Part shown: one piece after another, positions 22,101 through 35,100 of the stretch | Layout: every line of letters begins with the position of its first letter | How positions within the stretch are numbered: position 1 is the stretch's first letter | Source: Hyparrhenia diplandra | Lineage: Eukaryota > Streptophyta > Magnoliopsida > Poales > Poaceae | Direction of reading: 5' to 3' | Assembly (NCBI GenBank): GCA_015847255.1 | Contig: JADLZK010001367.1 | Span: 50,032-114,031, forward strand | DNA: 64,000 nucleotides | Position numbers and translations under genes: made by a program | Notes under the pieces: generated by a model | What the model saw: the letters and a program-made list of their open reading frames with translations, nothing else | Database searches by the model: none | What the model was told of the DNA's origin: nothing

Positions 22101-25100
22101 CTCTTCCTAAACTTAAGACCATGAACAATACGATTGCACTCTTTTTTCCTTGTGAAGGGGCAAGGTTTTTAACGAGGCAAGTACCAATATCTAATATATG
22201 CGGGTTAGTTACCCCCACATCGGGAGAAAGTTGCGGCGCAAGTATGGCACCGAAAGGGGCTTTTGGCGCCACCCAGCCCTCATCGCGAAGGTAATGGGAT
22301 TGCCCACGCTCGGGAGGGCAAGTGCAAGGCTACTCTAAATTATGTTAAGTCGGGCGCCCGGCACCTCCTTGGGGCTCGCAATGAAGATGCCCCGCGCTCT
22401 CCAGTATGAGACCGCGGAGGCGCACAAGCCCGGGCGCCCCAGCACCTCCGAGGTGGCTTCATGAAGACGCCCGCGCTCTCCGAGTATGAGACCCGGAGGC
22501 GCACACAAAAAGTCGGGTGCCCCGGCACCTCCTCCGGGGGGCTTGCAATGAAGACGCCCCGCGCTCTCCGAATGAGACCCCGGAGGCGCACAAAAGCCGG
22601 GCCCCCGACACCTCCGCCAAGGGCTCGCGATAAAGACGCCCGCTCTTCACGACCCGCGGAGGCGCACCAAAGCCGGAAGCCCGGCACCTCCGCCGCCAGG
22701 GGCTCGCAGCGGTACTTTCGAGGTCCGGCCCCTACGTAATCGGAGGGTGCCTTGTGGGCTCAACGGTAAAAAATACCACCACCTACCAACGACAAGACCT
22801 CCGCCGCGGCCTTAACACCACCACCGCCAAGGACAAGACCTTGCCTCAACTCCACCACCCACCAAGGACAAGACCTCCGCCCGACAGCCTTAACACCACC
22901 ACCGCCAAGGACAAGACCTTCGCCATACAGCCTCAACTCCACCACCCACCAAGGACAAGACCTCCGCCGATGCCTTAACACCACCACCCGCCAAGGACAA
23001 GACCTTCGGGCCAGACAGCCTTAACACCACCACCCACCAAGGACAAGACCTCCGCCGTACAAACTATAATCACACCAAGCACTTATGACATCCACCCAAC
23101 GCCCGGGAGCACCACCAAGCGGGAGCACCTCCCGCCCCCAAGGAGCACTATAAAACCAAACCCCCCACAAGTCCCATGTTAGGAAGAGAGCAGCCATCAC
23201 CACATACGCCACCATGCTACCACCCATAGCCAAGCCCCGATCCTATAGAGCGTAGATGCCGGGATACCTCCAAAACCTACTGACCTCCCAACCCAGCGAA
23301 GGCACCACAATGGAAAATGTAAACGGACCCCGACCCCGAGGTGGACCGCTGGTGCAATGAAGAGCAATGGGCCTACAAGGCCCCCCGAGGCAAATAAACA
23401 TCCAAACCTCCTCAAGAAACCAACAAAGACCAAATGCGGACAAACTAGAGCATTTCGGTCCTCCGCAACCCCTACGCTAGCTGCCCAGAGCACCTCGCGT
23501 GGGACCCAGCCAACTCGGAGCAGTGACTCTCGCGGGGATACCACAATGGAGAATGTAACATTCTCCCCGTGGGCAACTCCACCAAAGGAATCAAAGTTCG
23601 AAGGGGGTAGGGCGCAGCCTCCGAACACGAACGTAAAAAGGCGGCGCAACCGCGACAACCCGCAAGACCGCCACTCAACAAGGATGGGCGTACACAAGGT
23701 GCGGGGATCCACCCCGCAAGCCACCTCTACAAGAGTCCCATTGTGCCGGGGACCGCCCGCACCCAAGTCTCTCGACGATGAGTCGCGGCGCGCCAAGCGA
23801 AATACAAGGGCGCACCTTCGCACCAATTCAAGCTCCAAAGGGGAACCCGTGGAGCGAAAAGGACCCTCCGCGCCCCAAAAAGAACTTTGTGAAACCCGGC
23901 AATAAAAAGCAACAAGTACTATTTGGTCAAGCAAATTTCTTAAACGCCGCGAGCATCGCTAAAGTGAAATAGGGGATTTATGCTACCTTCAAAAAACGCT
24001 GACCCTCGCACTAAGTTGTCAATCGCGGCTACCTTTCGCAACACGCTACATCGCACTAAGTGAAATGCCAAGCTACCAAACACGCCGAGTCTCGCACTAA
24101 GTGAAATAGGCCGCCGGTCAATCGCGGCTACCGAAAAACGCGCGACCCTCGCACTAAGTGAAAATTGGTCAATCGCGGCTATTCAAACACGCGCGAGTCT
24201 CGCACTAAGTGAAACGGGGACGCCGTCAATCGCGGCTACCAAACACGCGCTGAGTCTCGCACTTGTCAAATACCTTCGAAACACGCGCGAGTCTCGCACT
24301 AATTGGGGGACGCCGCTGTCAACTACGAAAAACGCGACCCTCGCACTAAGTGAAATAGGGGACGCCATTTGTCAATCGCGGCTACCTTTGAAACACGCGC
24401 GAGGTCTCGCACTAAGTGAAATAGGGGACGCCCGTCAATCGCGGCTATTCGAAAATGCGCGACCCTCGCACTAAGTGAAATAGGGGACGCCGCCTGTCAA
24501 TCGCGACTACCAAACACGCAGCTTGAGTCTCGCACTAAGTGAAATTTGTTGTTCGCGGCTAAAACACGCCACGAGTCTCGCACTAAGGAAAACAGGGACG
24601 CCGTATTTGTCAATCGGCTACTACCGCAACACGCCGGAGTCTCGCACTAAGGGAACGCGGGGACGCCCGTTGTGTCGCGGCTACCAGCCAAAAACGCCGA
24701 GCATCGCGCTAAAATAGGGGACGCCGTTGTCAACCGCGGCTACCTTCGCAAAAACGGGCGAGCATCCCACTAAAGAAAATAGGGGACGCCGCTGCTTTCA
24801 CGCAGCTACCTCCGAGGCGCACCATTCCCACTCCGCACATGCAACAAACACGAAACAAATCTTTGCAAACATACCACATTTATTACATTACGAAGAAAAG
24901 TTACACGGCCCTCCCGGCCGGGGAAAGCCCGTGAGCCTCCCACACATCCTCGCCTCTACGGAGGTCACGACCCCATACAAGATGGCCTTAACCAACACCT
25001 TCGCTACACGCTCCACAAACTCCTCTACATCCACCACCTCCACCAGCGACTCTTCAGCAGAATCGCGCGGCTCCGGTATCACAGGCTCCGAAGGAACAAG

Positions 25101-26088
25101 CGGAAGTTCACCCCGTAGCACTCGATGCCGGTATACCCTCCGCATGTCGCTCCACTCGAAGCCCACATCCTCCTGTTTCGGAACAACAACTCGGCCTTCG
25201 CGATCGACCCAACAAGCCGCTTGACCAAGTGCGATGGCTACGGCTTCATCGTCCCCAATATCATCCTCCGCCAAAGCCGCGCTGGCGCCGGCTCCGAAAA
25301 GTACTCGTTCCACTTGACGGTTTGTCAAGTCATGGGACCGCCAGAAGGCCTCCGAGGCCTGATTGGCTACATCGTACTTCCGAACCCTGCCCCACCAAAA
25401 CCGCTCGAAGGGCAGCCCGGGGAACCGCTGCATGGCATGAACCCAAGTCTCCCCCGAAATGAACACGTCTTGGCGATTCATCATCAGCGGAACCACGTTA
25501 AGCACCCTCCGCGCAGGCCCCCCGGGTACCTGCGCGGCCAACACAACCACCAAAAGAAGTTAGCCCCAACGGCCAACACGATCAAGCTGCGGAGGCCCAT
25601 GAACGCAGCAGAAGCACGCAATCAATTAACAAGACATAGCGGAGCCCATACAGCTCCAATTCATCATTTAATTTAGAGAGCCCGAAGGCCAAGAGTTTGA
25701 CACTACGCGAACACCATATCCAAGACAGGCAAAAAATTATGGCTAGCCTAGGGAGCCCTACACCACCACCGCCGGAGGCCACAAGCGAGTCGGCGGCCGG
25801 AGGAGTCGCGATATGCGGAGGCGTCGCGCCGGCCCGAGCACGGGGAATCCGCAAAGAACGTCGGAGGCGGACGCCGCGGAAGCCGGGGGAGCGGTCAAGC
25901 GCTCGGCCGCGGCGGAGGTACCTGAGTCACCTAGAGCGACCCGGGCGCCTCAACCCGTCCGGCACCATGGACCACCTCGGAGCAGCAACCGAGCCCCCTC
26001 CGCTCGGAGCAGAACAAAGAAGCAACCTTCAAACACCGCACAACCGCATAAGACACCAAACTAAAGACAAACAAAGAGCAAATGAAAC

Positions 26089-26131
<43 letters not shown>

Positions 26132-29100
26132 GGCGAGATCGGCCTTCGCGAAGTCAGAGCCAGCTCCGCCCGCCCTCGTACGAAACCGCTTGATGAAGGC
26201 GGTCGTGAAAACGCCGCGTCCCGCTCCTCCTTGAGGGCCTTCACTTGTCGGGGGCGGGAAGTGAGCGGTCGGGGCCTTGACAACGGCTCGATGCTCAGAC
26301 TGCAGATGACGGAGGGCCCCCGAAGGCGACAGCGGCGGTGCTGGCCCGAAGTCCGCAAAGACAGAGACCACTTTCGGTAGCTCCCCGACCTCACGGCGCA
26401 TCCAGGCTCGGCGAGCTCGGAGTGCAGGCGGCGGCGCCGATGAAGGCGGCCCCAACACCCGGCAATGCGTCGAGGGCCGCCTTGAAGGCCTCGCCTCCGC
26501 ATACCCGACGGCTCAGTAGCGTTCAACCGTGGCGAGGCCGCCACCTCCGTTGCCCGCGCCTCACGGGCCTCCCGCGCCTCCACCGACACGGGCGCTCATT
26601 CTCCCGCCGGAGGACCACGGCCCTCCTTGAGGTCGGCAACCTCCCTCCGAAGGCGCTTCACCTCGTCCGAGGCCTCCTCGAGCCACGGACCTCCGTCGAC
26701 TTTCTCCGAGGTCGTCGGAGGCCTTCCTCATGGCATCCGCATGGTCGACGGAGTCCCAGCCCTCGCGAATGGCCGCTCCCCGCGTCGGCACCAGCAGGCT
26801 CCGCCCGTCTTCACCTTGATGTCTTCATGGATATCGCGGAGGGGCGGTTCGCGATGCGCATCTCCGCCTCCGGCGGCCGCTGCGGCCGAAAACCCGACCG
26901 ATGAACCTCCGCTTCGACGCCGGTCTTGGCGAAGGGGGTATCGCGGAGGTCAACACCCGTGTGCAACTCCACATCGACGTCATCGATGCCAATGGTTTCC
27001 GCCACGTAGGGGCGGCGTCGATGCCCCTCGGCTCCCGGGGCGCCTCGCCGCTACGAGGAAGGGGCCTCGGCGGGTCATCCAAGATGGCCCCTCCGACCAC
27101 ACATGGCACCGCCCGATAAGGGCGCGGCACCCGCGTGCTCATACGGCGGGCCGCGACGAGCCCCCCCTCCGCGGCTCCGGATCCCCGACATCCTCGTCGG
27201 CACCCTCCTCCTCCTCGGAGGGACCGCCATCACGGCTCCGCTCGGGCTCCTCACGGTCCGAGCCGTCGTCGGAGGCCTCCTCCGCGTCCACGTCCTCCGC
27301 CACCTCCGCGTCCCTCCGCCTCATCCTCATCATCGAAATAAGGGAAATAACCGAGATCCGCCACCGGGACCCGGGCCCCGAAGAACCCGCCCCTCCGGCG
27401 GCGGGTGGGGGCAGAAAGGCAACGCCCCGCTTGGCCGGGGGCTCGAGAGCCGCGCGGGGCCGCGTGTGTATCGGCCTTGCGGACCCCCGCTTCTTCCCCG
27501 CGTCCATGGCGTCGGCGTCGGCCTCGGTCGGCCAGTCCTCGTAGCCGACTCCGAGCAGGTCGAAGACCCGGTTCACCCGGTGGCGATCGGCGAGGCAGGC
27601 GCGGATCCGCCGGATCTCCGATGACTCCAACTTCCCGATAAGGAAGTCGGGCGAGCGGTGGCCTCGCCATCACCGGCGGGCGAACTCCCCTTGTCGCCCT
27701 TCGCCGCTCCGTGCAGCTCCGGCCACACCCTCTCAAGGTCGAACCTCAACGCCTTCAGCCCCTTGGGGGCATACTCCGCCGAGTCCGCGACCTCAACGGA
27801 AGGCACCCCGGCCCACAGCACTTGCACCTGCGCCGCCGCGAATTCCTCCACCAGGTCCCGCGCGCAGACATGGCGGGACATGACGCGAAGGGCGTCCAGC
27901 TCCTGGGTCGCCTCCGCCGTCTTCACAGGCTTCACCTTCGCAAGGTTGAGGGACTCCGGATCACCGTAGAGTCCCTCCGCGCCCTCCAACTGGTAGTAAA
28001 ACCAGTACTCCAGCCAATCAGCGCTCCACTTGCTCCGCTGCGCCGCGGCAGGTGCCTCCACCCCGCTGCGCGGAATGAAACTGCACACGCCATACTGGGC
28101 GCGGAAGACCTCCTCCTCCGTCGCCTTGACGGTGCGCTCGGTAAATGAGCCGTCCACCGTCGGCTCCGGCCCGACGGGCGGCACGCCCGCACGCACGTCC
28201 ATCGCGCGGGAAGCAAGACGCCGTGAGCTGGTGGAAGCGGAGGTTGAACCTCCGCAACACCCCCAGCACGAGCTCACACACGGGGAAGCGGAGTCCCGCG
28301 TGAAAAAACTCCTCAAAGACGATGACTTCGCCAGGCCTCGGGCGCGGCACCGTCTCACCCTCCGAAGCGCGGAAACGCTTCTTGTGGAAGAATTTCGTGC
28401 TCCTTCTGAAACGCCTTCAAAGACTTGTCGGTGCTCTTGCTCAGGGAACTCGAAGCACTCAACGACGGTCTTAGGCCTCGCATCTCCCTCGATCCGAGCC
28501 ATCGGAGCTTAGCACTAAGAAGCCGAGCACGGCACCCTCCGAGAGCAAGAGCGCGAAGAACGGAGAGCCTCCGCGAAAGAAACCAGCAAAGGCCCTACGC
28601 GGCAAAGACAAGAAAAAAGGCGCGGCGCAAAACCAAAGGATGAAAGCGAGGCGTGAAAGCGAAAGGAGAGCACAAACCCTAACCCGCACCAACCGTACAT
28701 ATTTATAGGCCAGCACCGGGGAGGGGGCGCGAGCGAACGCAGCCGCGGACCCCCAAGATTACGGCCCGGATCCCGAAACAACACCGCACCTCCGATCCGC
28801 CCCACGCTGGCAAACGAAGCGGCATCCGTACCCCCCAAACAAACACAGACTACCCCGATCCGCATCACTCCCAAACTAACCAGCGGCGTCCGACCAAGAG
28901 CAGCCAAACCCTAACGCGCCGGAGAAGCAAGAGGGCCGAGGTTGAGGCCCACGAGCAGCCGGGGACGCGGCAAGGGCCCATGGGGCGGCAAGCACACCAC
29001 CCGCACGGACCCTCTCGGAAGGGCGTTTTTATGCTCCGGCCCCTCGGAGGGAAACCGGACCTTCCGGGGCTGTTGGGGAGGGCGACCCTCGCCAAACTCG

Positions 29101-32100
29101 GCAGCCCCGCAGTCTCACTACGGGGGCCAAGAGTCAATCTCCGTTAACATATTGCGAAGTCTTGCGGGGACAGCAAGCGGAGGACCCTCCGCTAGAACAC
29201 TAACGGCGAAGCATCACCCCTCCGTCAAGGGTAGCCCCCGAAGTCGGCAATCGGCCGAGAGCACGCCGGTCCCCTATCGACGAGGGGGAAGCACCGGCAA
29301 AGGGGCCTGCCCAAACAACACAAGCCCAGCCATTTGGGAAGGCCAATGGAGGGGCCCCTCCGAACCGCCCCCTCCGCGGACGCGCGGGGACCGGCGGCCG
29401 GCACGGGAAACCCTCGACCCCCGGCGGGGAGAAGTCACACGTGTTTTCCGTACTAACCCCTGCACGAATAGTTCTTGGCTTGCCTGTGGGGGCCTAGCTG
29501 TAAGTGTGTGTTCTCCTACCTACCATGTACCAAATTGTAAATCAGCCCCTCGACCCCGTGTATTCCTATAAATACCGGGTGCGGGCTCAAGGAAAGGGTG
29601 GTTTTATTGGCCGGTTTAAGGGCCGTTCACTCGTTTTTGTCACATCTACGTCTCGCCCCGCGCATCGTCCTATCCCTCCTCCGTCGGAGGCTCGGGTGCC
29701 CTCCGATCCTCCCGACCCTCGGCAACCCCGGCCGAAGGTCGGGCCGGCGGGAGGTCTCCTCATTCCTCGTCCCGTGCCGACTCATCTGTGGGGAAGCCCT
29801 CGCCCCTTCCCCCCCCGGGAGCGAAGGCTAAGGGGCGGGAGCGATCCCCCACGGATGGTTATCAACCAAGCACGACTTAATTAACCATGCCAAGAAGGTT
29901 TTTCCTGCAAGCGACTCGAAGAACACAAGCAAGAACAGGTAAACACACAATCTGATAATTGGAAATATGAATGAAGGATTATGAATATAGGGTTCAAGAA
30001 CTCGGTTCCAAAGGACTAATCGACATAGTGGAGGAGATCAAGAATGGGGGCCCTAGATCACTGTAAAAAGATTTGTCACCACAGTTACAATGAACGATTC
30101 AGCTTCTTGATGGAAAACTAAACTCAAAACAAAACCCAAGTCTAACTAGTGGAGGCTACTAATTTATAATGCCAAAGGATGCTTGTTTGGGGTGCAACTA
30201 GGGGGGGCACCCACAACATGGGCTTTAGGCCCAACATGATACAAAGCCGATATTGGCCCAAAATGGATGTCGCAGCACATTTTCGTAGTCACACAGCATG
30301 ATCCACGAATGTTCTGGATCTAGCACTAGCCAAAATGACGGTGTCGTCATCCCCTTTCCAAAGCATGCAAGATCGCCCCATTCCTTTCCAACGCATGCAA
30401 GATCTCCCCGTTTCGATGTCGTATGAGGGAGATATGACCGAAACTATGATGACATGTCTGTTGAATCCGAGGGTGACGTGGCAGCTTGTTGGCGGTCACT
30501 ATCACACATCTTATACCACCAACTTAGCTCTAATTAAGAGAGATGGAACACACTTATGCCAAACAAACATTTACTACTCACCTAGTTCCACTTGTATTCG
30601 AGAATATTTGTTTTGCGGGAACATAATACGGAAACGGTGAGAGTACGCCAAATAAAGAGTAATGTGCAACTCGGGAAATACGCTTTGGCCAAGGGGAACG
30701 TGGCGAGGCCAGAACCGAAGCAAAACGGACCAAAACACCTCCTCCGAAAGGCGACCTAGGCGGGCCACCACCCCCACGCAAAGGATGGGCGTGGGGACGG
30801 CCAAACCTGGGCCGACCGCCGCAAGTGCGGTGGCCGCCGCAGCCCGTGCCCGATCCCGGCGCGCCTTGTCTCCGTGTCCGACTCGAGGAGGAGTAGAGGC
30901 GGTGCATGGCGGTGTTTTTCGGTGATTTGGCGCCAAAACTCCCGCCAAGAACCACTTTCATTCCCTATAAATAAGAGGCCACACCCCCCCCCTTTCAACA
31001 CACAACACACACACCCTTGAGCACTTCACTCACTTTCTTTAGTCTTAGTTGTAGTTTTGAGCAAGGTTGAGCTTCAAGGAGGGCTTATCTCCTTGGAAGG
31101 ATCTTTTGGTAATATTAATATTATTATGGAGTTTCTTTCAATATTCAAGTCTTTATATTTATATTGCAATGCGTTCGAACTAGAGTATAGTTACCCTCAT
31201 GTTATCTTATTAATGTGTGAACTATGATCTAGTTGACATATTAATAGATAGGACTTGGCTAATTATAGAATTAACCGTCATGTGTCGACTCGCTAGAGAG
31301 TGATCGGTTTATGTAGATTGTGATTGTTTGGTGTACCTTCGGGTTTGCCTTTATCCTTGCTTGTCGATCCGTAGGGTCGGAGTCCCGGGAGGATTTAGGT
31401 AGTTTTCTATACACGTGGACGTGGTGTCCAGGTTTATAGTAACCATCAGAAATGTCGGCATCCCACGGTAGTGAGGTAGGGGGCAGGTGGTGACAGCCCC
31501 TGTTCCGCCCATCGTATTCCTCCACGTTCGGATGTTGAGTTGGAGTTACGAAAGTGTCCATCGGCTAGCGAGACTAGCTGCGGGCATCTCCTCATCATAT
31601 GATCGTAGTCCCATCATGATTTAGCCTCCTCACATGTAAAACTAGAGTTCACCCATGTGCAATATTTAGAACCACCTTCTCATTGTAGATTCTCTTTTAT
31701 CCTTTTCTCTCCCTAGTGGTGTAGTAGCTTATGTGTGTTTGTCACTATCCTGAATATCATTCTTCTTACCCCTGCAAATTGACTAATGGTTATTCATAAA
31801 TACATTGTGGGTCATTATCACCATTATGCTAGCTAACCACACAAGCCTGCCTTCCTTTGGGAAAAATATAAATCACGATACCGAATACCACCGGGTGAAA
31901 TGCTACAATGATAGATCCGTGCGCTATGCGGATTGACTAAAGTAAACACTTGAATCCATCTATCATCTCGATATCTCTTAACGTGATCTCTGAGAATATT
32001 ATTTATTCTTAGAGATTGCACTATGAAATGCCAACAACCATATCTGGTGCCGTTGCCAGAAATAGGTTATTATCTATTTCTAGTAATGTCGTTAAGAAAT

Positions 32101-35100
32101 ATCAACACAGCTGAGTTAGGGACAAATTGCAACTTGGGGAAGACCATGGCGTCAGCGTGTCCAGCGTGGTGATGCCTTCATCACTGGACCAAGTTCCAAT
32201 AAGTTGGAACCCACCAAATAGCATCCCGACCGGAACTCGTCAAAGTCAATTTGCACAAGTCATAATTGTGGGCTTGTGGCATACATAGTCAAAAACAAGT
32301 TGAACCACTCCCATCCATGGCAAAATTGTTGGGATTTCTTGACGTCGTCACTAGAAATATATATAGAACATATCCCCAACAACGGCTCAGAAATACCTGA
32401 GTGTATATTTTATGACTATTGGTGATTCCGCAAGCGCACAGAATATACTACTATAGCACTTCACCCGGGAGTATTCCAAGGTATCGTTATTTGTATTTAG
32501 CCTAAGGGAAACAATAGTTAGGAAAATTAACAAATGAAAGATCTTTATATCTACCACAACTTTTTATATCTACCACAACTTAGATTCAACCAGTGTAAGG
32601 TAGACAACGAAAGTGGTAGGAAGGGATGATGATGTAACAAGATAAATGTAGCTCAAAGTGATTAGTTAGGTAAATCTATGTGGGGAGATTATGAGAGAGT
32701 ATAGGATCCTTATGTTACTTACTCTACTTTCATGAATCTAGTTTAATCATATGATAGGATCACACAAGTTTAGAGTTCACACGACAAGTATGCTAGGTGA
32801 TAGGTGAGAAGTGGTGAATGAAACCACCACTAAACAAGCTATCCTTTTATTAGGGTGTTACCCTTTTAAGAACTTGCCTACAAACACATGGTGGATTACG
32901 AAGACCAGACGGGCTCTCACTACCTCATTGGCTAGCACAGACAATCCGTGCAGCAAGCGGTAACCAAAGGCAAGATTGTCTAAGCACCATGCTTACACTT
33001 TCTCTCACTACTCTAGTTGCGTAGGCACAGATCAACTAGAGAACCTCTTGCGACACAATGATCACATACAGGTTCAAACTGAACTAAGCTTTGAACCACA
33101 AACTAGAATGAACAACGTACGAAAGACAATATCACTATAACTACATACTAGAGAACTAGACTAAAGTCACCCTGAGTAAATACTCAATACAGTAAAACTT
33201 GAATGAAGTAATTACTAAATAAAGTATGTACAAGAGTAAAGTAGGGCAAGACTAAGTATGCATAAATGAATAAAGTCTTACAAGAGAAGAGATACATGAC
33301 TACATTAGAGCCTAGAAGACCGGCTCTAGAATCCTAAGTAGAACTCACTACTCAACTCTAATCTCCCACACTAGAAATACCTACACTACTAAGACAAAGT
33401 GGAGCTACACTACTTGAAGCTTGCGACCATCATGAATGGAGTGGGGGGGTGTGACCCTCTAGTTATAGTGGAGGTGGAGTGGGGCTACTCCACTGCCACG
33501 TTATTGGTCCACGTCATCCACCCTCTTGGCCCTTGGATGAACCGCCTTATAATTCATGGACGGATTGAACAGACACATGGACAATGTGATAGGAGTGAGG
33601 GGGGCGTCGGTGGAGCAAGGTGGCCAAGTCGGCCGACCTAACTTGGGGTCAGTCGACCCCCTCCCTCTCGTCGTGGGCCCCAGTGTGCTTTGGAGATGTT
33701 GGTCCCACTATCAGTTGTTGCGTCTTGTGTTCAAAAATGTTTATCACGTATCATTTTCACCCTCATGATCCATGTGAATCCTTGATGGACCAATGAGAGT
33801 GCTCCCACTCTTCATTGAAGGGTTTAGGTTGAGTGGATGTACCATGGTCTTGATTGGTGATGTGGCATGACAATGGGCCCAAGCCTTGGATTGGTCATTT
33901 ATGCTTTATTTTCCTTGTTTTACATACTCCTACAAGAAATACTTCAAGTACATGTGGAACTCATTATTTGATAACATACTTCATGAAATGATCATCTTCC
34001 TTTCAATAACTGAGAATGTTGACGGTGTTTTGTATATCTAAAATAAGGGTATTTCATCGTTAACTAAAACACAATCCACAAAATGTGGCTAAACTGGTAC
34101 CCTAGTTTGGAACTCAGTTTGAACAAGCCCTAATGGAATCTAGTTTAATCTAGCCCTAGCAACGCCTATGTAACACCCTACCTCCAAAATCTACTTCAGT
34201 CTAGCTCCTCGTGTGGAACTAGCCTATGTGCACAAAACACCTCAATTACCATCTAGCGACGAAGCCAAAATGCTTTTAGGAAGGGTTGAATAATGTCTAA
34301 TCAAGCTTAGCCCATCTTAATCTATGTAATTACACACAAAAAAAATTAAGGGAGGCCTTAAGGGGTGCTCCACATACTTGAGATTGGTAGGCAGGGCTAG
34401 AGCCTGGCTTGACCGCCGCTTGCTTCGTCGCTATTACCCACATGGATAATAATTTTAAGTTGAACCTTACCCTTCGATCCTAAACTTTCAAGTTACTACT
34501 AAACCCACAAATACAATCCACATGGGCCAACATAGGTTTCTAATGTGCCACATACAATACGGCAACCTAGATCCAGTTCCCATAAATCATAACCCAATTT
34601 GATCTAGCCTCAACAAAGTCCAAACCTAGTTAGAACTAGTAAAAACTAGTTTGCACGGGTCCTAGCCAAGGCCACACATAGTTGAAACCAATTGAAACCA
34701 CTCTGAGATGTGGTAACACAAAGTTGAAACCACTCTCAGCATCGCCCAGAGACTCAATCCCATCTAGTTTTGGACTAGCCCAGAAGTCCTAGTTTCGACT
34801 AGGTCGGATAGTGTGTTGGTCATATGCTCTATAGAGAACTAGATGGTACCCCGCATGTTGTTGCGAGGATTTGTAGTGTTCTATAGGTGGAAGGGAATTT
34901 ATGTGATCCATCATAATGGCATAGAATGTAGCAGCAATATTGATGGAACATTTTAGATAACCAATGGATAATGATTGTGAAAGAAAATGACAAAATAATA
35001 TCCTCTTATCGGTTCACTGTTGTAAAGAAGTTGTACAATTCAATTACAAAACTACGACATACATTCAAAAATTCAGTACAACACGTGGCAGTGATGTCAC

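Larger units (their letters stand above)
15382..29853 (+). mobile_element. Ty3/gypsy retrotransposon of Tat-like type, 14.5 kb, with antisense ORFs
   Basis: LTRs at 15382-16173 and 29071-29853 start TGTTGGGGAGGGCGACC. GATGG flanks both sides (15377-15381 and 29854-29858). GTTGGCGCCGTCCCGTGGGG after the left LTR is a primer-binding site of the tRNA-Asp/Glu type. Order on the plus strand is gag, CCHC, protease, reverse transcriptase, RNase H, integrase, which defines Ty3/gypsy. Then follow ~7 kb of non-coding DNA with three tandem-repeat arrays and long minus-strand ORFs, one matching the 'putative gypsy type transposon' family (Pfam PF04195). An extra-long 3' region, tandem repeats and an antisense ORF are traits of the Tat lineage. 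All coding parts carry frameshifts. Confidence 0.9.

Noticed and set aside
22780..23060. CRISPR-like spacing of a 13-bp core
   Set aside because: Spacers are themselves repeated in alternation, so it is a higher-order tandem repeat.
23197..23934. 245-codon minus-strand ORF
   Set aside because: Several frames are open over the same GC-rich DNA, no motif or homology is evident, and it lies in a retrotransposon untranslated region.
23985..24800. CRISPR-like array
   Set aside because: Repeats are irregular in length, units are tandem without unique spacers, and the DNA is plant nuclear; it is a retrotransposon tandem array.
26092..26129. Poly-A tract as the end of a retroposed gene
   Set aside because: No target duplication or gene-like sequence precedes it; it lies within the antisense ORF region.
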